Source of the DNA: Chloroflexota bacterium
GTDB lineage: Bacteria > Chloroflexota > Dehalococcoidia > SAR202 > UBA11138
Direction of reading: 5' to 3'
NCBI GenBank assembly: GCA_022566975.1
Contig: JADFHV010000094.1
Location: 1-7,872 of the forward strand
DNA: 7,872 nt
The notes beneath the pieces are model-generated. The model saw only the letters and a list, made by a program, of their open reading frames with translations, did not search any database and was not told the DNA's origin. Positions 1-4,620 of the stretch are shown here, in pieces. The translations under genes and the position numbers were made by a program. The first letter of the stretch is position 1, and the number at the start of each line of letters is the position of its first letter.

Positions 1-757
1 TCCTCTCGGCCCGCTGTGACGAATCCACCATCGGATGGGGTTGCCCTTGGGTGAACTCATCTGCTCCCATATCCAGCAGCGTATGTCCGGTGCTTCGCCG
101 TGAGTCCGCCAGCTGCATGCCCTTTTCCAGAGGCTCGTTGGAGAGGACGGCGAAACCGGCATCCCGCATCACCTGCTGGGCCTGGTAGCAAAAGGTCCCG
201 CCGGCGAACACTCCGCGGACAAACATTTGGCCCGGCATCAGCAAGGCGCGTTCCTGCTGAATCAACTCGGTATCGGCCGGCCAAGTAGCCTGGTTGTTGG
301 CCAGTTCCCCGTCGCCGCTAAGCCTTAGGGCGGCCAAGGCAGCCGCGTCCAAATCATATGTTACCTCGATATTATTCTTGCCGCCGGGAGGGTCCATTTT
401 TAGATCAGCACCGCGGCCTGTGCCGAAGAAGCAGGTGACAACGGGCTTCAAACACCGGCCTAGCCTTTCATTGAGCCTGGCCAGGGCCTCGGCGCCCGGT
501 GGTTTGGACAGGACGAGTATGACCGACGTCGCCGGGTCGGCCTCCAGCGCCTGGATCGCCTGAAAGGCCGAGATGCCCCCAATGTCATCGGAAAGGTCCC
601 GGCTGCCGACGCCTATAGCGTGAGAGATGCCGGAGCCCCAACGGTGAATCAGGGTGGTAACCTCTTGAATCCCGGTCCCGGAGCCGCCGATGACGCCGAT
701 GGGCCCGCGGCGCACCACGTTGGCAAAGCCTATTCCGGCGCCGCCGATGATGCTGGT
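1..757 (-). pseudogene. fdrA: FdrA-like acyl-CoA synthetase (succinyl-CoA ligase alpha superfamily), internal fragment
   Basis: The minus strand is open for 252 codons from about 757 to the left edge with no stop. The translation begins TSIIGGAGIGFANVVRRGP and continues IGVIGGSGTGIQEVTTLIHR, GISHAIGVGSRDLSDDIGG, a Rossmann-like ILVLSKPPG segment and LLDMGADEFTQGQPHPMVD. These are hallmarks of FdrA, which resembles the CoA-binding/ligase half of succinyl-CoA synthetase alpha. In E. coli fdrA lies in the allantoin/oxamate gene region and is linked to oxamate carbamoyltransferase activity; the substrate here is unknown. The 3' end lies beyond the window. The N-terminal CoA-binding part should lie upstream of TSIIGG, but similarity stops there: the same frame meets a TGA near 820 and the DNA instead encodes a hydrolase on the other strand. 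An in-frame ATG at about 779 could start translation but would give a protein without its first domain. Family assignment is firm; calling it a broken gene depends on the junction being real. Confidence 0.82.
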
Positions 758-923
758 CTGGGGCGCGCAGGACCGGATCATACCGGTCTCCCATGCGTAC
801 AGGGCCCAGCAGGTGGCACCTCAAGCCCGGCTCCATGTCTTCGATCAGTGCGGCCACTGGCCGCACATGGAGAAGGCGTCCGCGTTCAACTCGGCCGTTC
901 TCGAATTTCTGTCCGGCCGGTAG
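744..923 (+). pseudogene. Alpha/beta hydrolase, C-terminal fragment
   Basis: The frame reads PMMLVWGAQDRIIPVSHA, then LHVFDQCGHWPHMEKASAFN, and ends EFLSGR plus TAG. This is the standard end of an alpha/beta hydrolase: a beta strand into the catalytic Asp turn (GAQDRIIP), then the catalytic His (CGHWPHME) and the last helix. The nucleophile elbow (G-x-S-x-G) and the rest of the fold, roughly 200 residues in a normal ~270-residue enzyme, are missing. The same frame continues upstream to an ATG at 690, but that part (MTPMGPRRTTLAKPIPAP) is only the antisense of the FdrA-like gene, so the apparent 77-codon gene is an artefact of fusion. The fragment cannot be an active enzyme without its Ser. 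The DedA-family gene follows 42 bp downstream on the same strand, so the two were probably once cotranscribed. The substrate class cannot be told. Confidence 0.82.
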
Positions 924-952
924 CCGCCACCCATAGCAGTCAAGGGTCTAGC

Positions 953-957
953 GGGAG
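953..957 (+). promoter_or_regulatory. Ribosome binding site choosing the ATG start at 966
   Basis: GGGAG at 953-957 stands 8 nt before the ATG at 966 but only 2 nt before the in-frame GTG at 960. The spacing favours the ATG, so the DedA-like protein should be 194 residues, not 196. Confidence 0.55.
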
Positions 958-965
958 CAGTGCCC

Positions 966-1550
966 ATGCGCCTTGGTGCGTTGACAAGCGTCGCCGGCCT
1001 GAGGCGCCTGTGGTCCAGGCACGACCGCCGGGTGCAGTTGGTGGTGCTTCTGGCTGCGGTGGGCATGATCGCCGCCGTCTGGTCCCTCAGGGGATACATC
1101 GCCAACATCGAGACCGTCGGCTATCCCGGCGTGTTCCTGCTCAGCCTGCTGGGAAGCGTCTCGATGGTACTGCCGGTGCCCGGGCTTATCTCCGTATGTG
1201 GTGCCAGCGTCCTACTGAGCCCATTCGTAATCGGCATACTCGCCGGCTTAGGGGAGACCATAGGAGAGGTGTCCGGCTATGCGGTCGGGTACGGTGGCGG
1301 AAGCGTCGTGGAGCGACACCGCGCCTACGCGAAGGTCAAGGGGTGGATGGAGCGAAGGGGTACCCTGGTCATATTCGCGGTCTCGGTCATACCCAACCCC
1401 GTGTTCGACGTGGTGGGCATCGCGGCTGGCGCGGTCAGGTTCCCTCTTCACAGGTTCCTGGGTGTCGTCCTGGTCGGCAAGATGCTGAAGGGGATCATGG
1501 TCGCCTACACCTGCCACTATGGGATCACTCTCCTGCCGTGGGTCGATTAG
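966..1550 (+). CDS. DedA/VTT-domain (SNARE-associated Golgi protein family) membrane protein
   Basis: A 194-residue polytopic membrane protein. After a basic N-terminus (RRLWSRHDRR, 13-22) come hydrophobic segments at about 23-41, 54-76, 78-96, 134-157 and 163-185. Family features: a Pro-rich re-entrant-type stretch VLPVPG (68-73), GLGETIGEVSGYAVGYGGG (94-112), R131-G132 before a helix, then VIPNPVFDVVGIAAGAVRFP (141-160) with its Pro, Asp and Gly pattern. This matches the VTT/SNARE_assoc domain (PF09335). DedA-family proteins sit in the cytoplasmic membrane and several are linked to undecaprenyl-phosphate or phospholipid translocation and membrane homeostasis; the lipid handled here is not predictable. 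Length is normal and the gene looks intact. It lies 42 bp after the hydrolase fragment with no promoter of its own that I can see, so the breakpoint at ~750 may have removed its original promoter. Confidence 0.88.
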   Translation: MRLGALTSVAGLRRLWSRHDRRVQLVVLLAAVGMIAAVWSLRGYIANIETVGYPGVFLLSLLGSVSMVLPVPGLISVCGASVLLSPFVIGILAGLGETIGEVSGYAVGYGGGSVVERHRAYAKVKGWMERRGTLVIFAVSVIPNPVFDVVGIAAGAVRFPLHRFLGVVLVGKMLKGIMVAYTCHYGITLLPWVD

Positions 1551-1938
1551 GTCATGCCCCGTAGGAAGAACTGACGATGGCATCGACTCAGCTCGTTTTC
1601 TGACCGGCCGGCGCCCGCGGCCAGAGGTAGTCCCGCCCCCCAAGATCTGTCATTCCGAGGAGTGCTCGACGAGGAATCTGGGGGGGATGACCGTTACGAC
1701 GCACGTCATCGCCCCGCCTCCCCAGATTCCTCGTCGCCCCGAAACTGTCTCCAAGTCGTGGGCTACACAGGGCTCCTCGGAATGACATCGGTGGTCCGGC
1801 TTCACGCACCGGTGGACGTCTCACCCCGTCCTCTGCTCCCACCGAGAGAGGACCGGGTGAGAGAGCACCACTTCGAGGTCCGTGTCGGCTGGGGTTAGAG
1901 TTCGCCACGGATCCCCGACGAAGCTTAGTTGGGAGATA
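1551..1938. other. Noncoding intergenic region with palindromic repeat
   Basis: No convincing gene lies here on either strand. The open frames that cross it are Arg/Pro/Gly-rich, have no family character and run through the inverted repeat. The region holds the nested inverted-repeat element at 1648-1787; the flanks (1551-1647 and 1788-1938) show nothing else I can name. The repeat lies 98 bp after the DedA-family stop and about 150 bp before the promoter at 1939, so it does not interrupt any visible gene. Confidence 0.6.
1648..1787. repeat. 140-bp nested inverted-repeat element (REP/MITE-like)
   Basis: The outer arms are a perfect 15-bp inverted repeat: TGTCATTCCGAGGAG at 1648-1662 and its reverse complement at 1773-1787. 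Inside is a second inverted pair: 1667-1686 (beginning CGACGAGGAATCTGGGG) against 1717-1736, matching at 19 of 20 positions. The layout is outer arm, 4 bp, inner arm, 30-bp centre, inner arm, 36 bp, outer arm, so the element can fold as a long hairpin with bulges. The words TCATTCCGAG and GAGGAATCT recur as dispersed intergenic palindromes in many bacterial genomes, including Chloroflexota; this comes from memory, not a search. It encodes nothing, and I saw no clear target-site duplication next to the arms. It could be a non-autonomous mobile element or a REP-type sequence. Confidence 0.8.
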
Positions 1939-1967
1939 TTGCCCGTCCTGGGTCCCTCGGATATAAT
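1939..1967 (+). promoter_or_regulatory. Sigma70-type promoter for the Tat-like/FHA gene pair
   Basis: A perfect -10 box TATAAT at 1962-1967 is preceded by TTGCCC at 1939-1944 (4 of 6 matches to TTGACA) with an ideal 17-bp spacer. In such GC-rich DNA this is unlikely by chance. Transcription should start near 1974, leaving a leader of about 57 nt before the ATG at 2031. This excludes the longer in-frame TTG start at 1929, which lies upstream of the promoter. Confidence 0.72.
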
Positions 1968-2030
1968 TGTTGCCGACTCACGCACCGACCGCCTCCCCTA
2001 AGATGGGAACGGCGGCGAAGGCAGGTGGAG

Positions 2031-2234
2031 ATGGACAGGCCAAGCGGAACGAAAGGGCGTTATTCCAGGAGACAGTTCCTCAGAGGACTCTCGCTCGGGG
2101 CCGCGGCCGCCCTCGTGGTGGGCGCAGTCTCCGGAAGGTTCGTCGCGTCCGCCCTGAGGAGGCGGCGCGGGCCTCCCGTATTCCCCGAAGGCTCCATCTT
2201 TACTCCCGCCAAGGACCGGAACCGCTCGACGTAG
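2031..2234 (+). CDS. Small protein with twin-arginine motif and one membrane helix
   Basis: A 67-residue protein of unknown function. The N-terminus holds YSRRQFLRG (11-19), a close match to the Tat consensus S/T-R-R-x-F-L-K, followed at once by a hydrophobic Ala/Val/Gly-rich segment (19-41). After it come four arginines in a row (43-46) and a short tail, PPVFPEGSIFTPAKD (48-62). This looks like a Tat signal or N-terminal anchor almost without a passenger. An ASA at 39-41 could be a cleavage site, which would release only a 26-residue peptide. The start is chosen because it follows a purine-rich stretch (AAGGCAGGTGGAG, 2018-2030), gives the proper Tat n-region and lies downstream of the promoter at 1939-1967. 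The FHA gene begins 45 bp later on the same strand. The RRRR after the helix is odd for an exported tail and would favour keeping that side in the cytoplasm, so Tat export is unproven. It could also be the remnant of a longer Tat substrate. Confidence 0.7.
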   Translation: MDRPSGTKGRYSRRQFLRGLSLGAAAALVVGAVSGRFVASALRRRRGPPVFPEGSIFTPAKDRNRST

Positions 2235-2279
2235 TGCTCGAAACGGGTCGATGGAAAAGAGTACCGGTAGGGGCACAGC

Positions 2280-2630
2280 ATGGTCATAAGTCCACAGGCC
2301 GTCCTGTTCGTCAGGGGAGGCACCAACGACGGGGACTCGATCCCCCTGACGGAAGGGATGACCATGATCGGCCGCTCCGAGTTCAACGATATCGAGATCG
2401 ATGCCGACGGGGTCTCGCGTCAGCACGCTGCGATCCGTAAGGACTCCGAGGGGTTCTGGATCTCCGACCTGGGCAGCAAGAACGGCACCTTCGTCAACGG
2501 CGACGAGGTAGGGAACGAGCCGAGACTGCTTACCAACTGGGACCGCATCGAGCTGGGCGGGATGGAGAGCCACTGGGTCTTCATGGAGTCCCGGGACACC
2601 ATAGAGGTGCCCAGGCCTCAGCAGAGCTAG
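2280..2630 (+). CDS. Stand-alone FHA-domain protein
   Basis: A 116-residue cytoplasmic protein that is nearly all one forkhead-associated domain, a phosphothreonine-peptide binding fold. The core motifs are in order: GR (31-32) in MIGRSEFNDIEI, SRQH (46-49), then DLGSKNGTFVNG (63-74), with the conserved Gly31, Arg32, Ser46, His49 and Asn68 all present. It closes with NWDRIELGG (86-94) and a short polar tail. Binding competence therefore looks intact. AGGGG at 2269-2273, 6 nt before the ATG, is a good ribosome binding site. It follows the small Tat-like gene by 45 bp and probably shares its promoter. FHA proteins usually read out Ser/Thr-kinase signalling, but no such kinase or phosphatase is in the window. 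The histidine kinase encoded convergently ends only 17 bp away and would not by itself make phosphothreonine. Confidence 0.93.
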   Translation: MVISPQAVLFVRGGTNDGDSIPLTEGMTMIGRSEFNDIEIDADGVSRQHAAIRKDSEGFWISDLGSKNGTFVNGDEVGNEPRLLTNWDRIELGGMESHWVFMESRDTIEVPRPQQS

Positions 2631-2647
2631 GCCCGTCCTGCCCGCAC

Positions 2648-4099
2648 CTATTTCTCCAGCACCTCACGCACCTTCCGCGCCAGCACCGCCGGCGTAAAGG
2701 GCTTCTGGACGAACTCGCTCGCCGGCCCCGGGAAGCCGTAGTTCACCATCATGTCGTCGGTATAGCCTGAGGTGTAGAGCACCTTCGTCTCCGGGTGTAG
2801 CTCCTTAAGCTGCTCGCTCAGCTCCCGCCCGCCCATGAGCGGCATGACGACATCGGCCAGCAGCAGATGGATCTCCTGGTCTTTGTAGTGCCGGGCGATG
2901 CTGAGCGCCTCGTGGCCGTTGGCGGCGGTCAGCACGGTGTAGCCTTGCTCCCTCAGCACTGCAGAAGTCACCTCCCTCACCAGAGGCTCGTCCTCGACCA
3001 GCAATACCGCCTCGTTGCCTAGCGGCAGGCAGCCTGGGTCGTCCCGAAGCGGCAGCGAGCCCGCAGGCTCGTCCACCCTGGGCAGGAATATGTCGAAGGT
3101 CGTGCCACGTCCCGGCTCGCTCTTGACCTCGATGTGGCCGCCATTCTGATCGACAATTCCGTAGCAGGTCGAGAGCCCGAGACCGGTGCCCTTGCCCGCG
3201 CTTTTGGTGGTGAAGAAGGGCTCGAAGATGTGTGGCTTGACGTCTTCCTCGATCCCGACGCCCGTGTCGCTGATCGACAGCACCACCTGTCGGCCGGAAG
3301 CCTGCGGCGTGTCGGATCCCTCCTCGACGGTGAAATTGGACGTGCGGATCACGATCTTGCCGCCGTGTGGCATAGCATCCCGCGAGTTCACGGCCATGTT
3401 CAAGACGACCTGCTCCATCTGTCCGGGGTCTACTTTCACCTCTCCAAGGTCCGCAGCCGGCAGCAAGACCAGCTCGATATCTTCGCCGATGAGCCTGCGC
3501 AGCATCTTGTCCACATCCAGGACCAGATCGTTGAGGTTCACCACGCGCGGCTCGATGACCTGTCTTCGCGAGAAGGCGAGCAACTGCCGCGTCAGGTGTG
3601 AGGCTCGCTCGGCCGCGGTCTGTACCCCCTCGAAATAGTCCTCCGCACGCTCTCCGCGAGATAGCTTCATTATGCCGAGCTGCGCGTAGCTCATGATGGC
3701 GGTCAGGAGATTGTTGAAGTCGTGGGCTATTCCTCCTGCCAGCTGACCGATCGCCTCCATCTTCTGGGCCTGGAGGAACTGCTCTTTGATGCGTTCCCTC
3801 GCGGCGACCTCGATCCGAAGGTTCTTGCTGGTCTTCGACAGCTCGTCGGTGCGCTCCTTGACCCTGGACTCCAGTTTCTCGCGGGCCGTCCGCGCCGCGG
3901 CCTCGGCCCGCTTGCGCTCGGCGATCTCCACCATGAGGCGCTGGTTTGAGTCCCTGATCTGGCTCCCCCTGTCGGCCAGCTGGGCGTTGACGGACTGGAG
4001 CTGACGGCGCTGGGCGACAATCATTCTCCAACCTCTCCATACGACGAGCGTAAGGAATCCGTAGCTGATGGCGAATGCGCCGACTATTGCCTCGATCAC
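2648..4099 (-). CDS. Hybrid sensor histidine kinase with C-terminal receiver
   Basis: A 483-residue membrane-anchored hybrid kinase. One TM helix (about 4-24) is followed by a long charged coiled coil (28-110). The HisKA dimerisation domain has phospho-acceptor His126 in GGIAHDFNNLL. The HATPase_c domain has the N box with Asn238 (NMAVNSRDAM), DTGVG (278-282), FEPFFTTK (292-299) and GKGTGLGLS (302-310). A receiver domain (about 364-483) has acidic Asp370/Glu371, phospho-acceptor Asp416 (LLLADVVMP), Thr443 and Lys466 (QKPF). All catalytic residues are present, so kinase and phosphotransfer should work. There is no PAS, GAF or extracytoplasmic sensor domain; only a few residues precede the helix. 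No separate response regulator or output domain is nearby, so the downstream partner is unknown. The start is a GTG inside a GTGA overlap with the stop of the upstream 64-residue gene, implying translational coupling. It ends 17 bp from the convergent FHA gene. Confidence 0.94.
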   Translation of the reverse strand: MIEAIVGAFAISYGFLTLVVWRGWRMIVAQRRQLQSVNAQLADRGSQIRDSNQRLMVEIAERKRAEAAARTAREKLESRVKERTDELSKTSKNLRIEVAARERIKEQFLQAQKMEAIGQLAGGIAHDFNNLLTAIMSYAQLGIMKLSRGERAEDYFEGVQTAAERASHLTRQLLAFSRRQVIEPRVVNLNDLVLDVDKMLRRLIGEDIELVLLPAADLGEVKVDPGQMEQVVLNMAVNSRDAMPHGGKIVIRTSNFTVEEGSDTPQASGRQVVLSISDTGVGIEEDVKPHIFEPFFTTKSAGKGTGLGLSTCYGIVDQNGGHIEVKSEPGRGTTFDIFLPRVDEPAGSLPLRDDPGCLPLGNEAVLLVEDEPLVREVTSAVLREQGYTVLTAANGHEALSIARHYKDQEIHLLLADVVMPLMGGRELSEQLKELHPETKVLYTSGYTDDMMVNYGFPGPASEFVQKPFTPAVLARKVREVLEK

Positions 4100-4290
4100 C
4101 CAGCGCCTGCCTTTGCAAGGTCCTCTTTGCCGGGGCGGCCGTCTCCGACGACGCTCGCATCCAGGTCATCCACCGCGTAGAACCGTATCTTGCTAGACAG
4201 GACAAAGCCGAGGACCAGTCCAACGGCGGTCAGCATGCCGAAGCTGACACCGGCAAACTGGACGAGGTGGTTTTTCTTGAGACTGTCCAT
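4096..4290 (-). CDS. Small single-helix membrane protein coupled to the histidine kinase
   Basis: A 64-residue protein I do not recognise. A short basic N-terminus (DSLKKNH) leads into a hydrophobic helix at about 10-31 (QFAGVSFGMLTAVGLVLGFV), then a polar, Asp/Gly/Lys-rich tail including AVDDLDASVVGDG (39-51). Its TGA stop overlaps the kinase GTG start as GTGA, the main reason to believe it is a gene. The ATG at 4290 has only a weak, distant purine match upstream (GAGGAC). Since the kinase has no sensor domain of its own, this protein could be a membrane partner or accessory sensor for it; that is inference from arrangement only. It has some resemblance in size and single-helix build to AtpZ/AtpI-like small proteins, but no ATP synthase genes are near and I do not claim that. 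The alternative is that it is only a short leader ORF. Confidence 0.6.
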   Translation of the reverse strand: MDSLKKNHLVQFAGVSFGMLTAVGLVLGFVLSSKIRFYAVDDLDASVVGDGRPGKEDLAKAGAG

Positions 4291-4620
4291 GGACTAGCGC
4301 CCGTCCTCGACTCCTGGGCGTGGTGATGCCTGGCGCGACCGGCGAAGGGACCGGCTCGCAGACCCGGACACGACAATAGATAAACGGATGCCGCCCAAGT
4401 TGACACCCGTGGGAGCCCCCAACTCTGTCGGAGGAAACGTGCGCACACCTGGGCGCTGGGGGAGTGGGGCCTCCCCGTCGTCACGATGACCATCAACCGG
4501 TCACCGTGAGATCGACCCCCCTTCATTGGGAGCTCGTCGGACTGGGGAGAGCGGCAAGAAGGGCTCAGGCCGCCGGAATATCGGGGCGAGGCATCGAAAC
4601 AGGACCGTGCACGTCCCGGA
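4291..4620. other. 330-bp gap upstream of the kinase unit and downstream of the lipoprotein operon
   Basis: I see no gene supported by motifs or composition on either strand. The region must contain the promoter for the minus-strand 64-residue/kinase unit. A locally AT-richer patch at 4375-4386 (complement of TTTATCTATTG) is a possible -10 area, but no -35 at proper spacing fits, so I do not call a promoter. A 6-bp hairpin with a 6-nt loop (GGGGAG at 4459-4464, CTCCCC at 4471-4476) has no T-run after it. GGAC/GTCC arms at 4602-4616 stand just after the lipoprotein stop, too short to call a terminator. Confidence 0.5.

Noticed and set aside
690..743. N-terminal part of a 77-codon plus-strand frame ending in the hydrolase
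   Set aside because: These 18 codons are the antisense of the FdrA-like sequence (FANVVRRGPIGVIG), not hydrolase sequence.
620..1564. A 314-codon plus-strand open frame
   Set aside because: It reads through the antisense of the FdrA-like gene, the hydrolase and the DedA gene in another frame. The product is Arg/Gly/Pro-rich without motifs; high GC makes such frames common.
1929..2030. A TTG start giving a 101-residue version of the Tat-like protein
   Set aside because: It lies upstream of the promoter -35 box at 1939, so it would not be on the transcript, and it would put 34 extra residues before the twin-arginine motif.
2614..2633. GGCCT/AGGCC hairpin across the FHA stop as a terminator between the convergent genes
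   Set aside because: Five-base stem with a 10-nt loop and no T-run; too weak to call in GC-rich DNA.
2805..4223. A 472-codon minus-strand open frame
   Set aside because: It is the same-strand shifted frame of the histidine kinase, with a low-complexity Arg/Gly/Ala product and none of the kinase motifs.
4370..4410. Minus-strand promoter for the 64-residue/kinase unit
   Set aside because: TATTGT is a passable -10, but the nearest -35-like word (TTGGGC) is only 14 bp away; the TTGACA seen nearby is on the plus strand and has no -10 at the right distance.
4459..4476. GGGGAG/CTCCCC hairpin as a terminator
   Set aside because: Only 6 bp, no T-run on either side, and it does not directly follow a gene.
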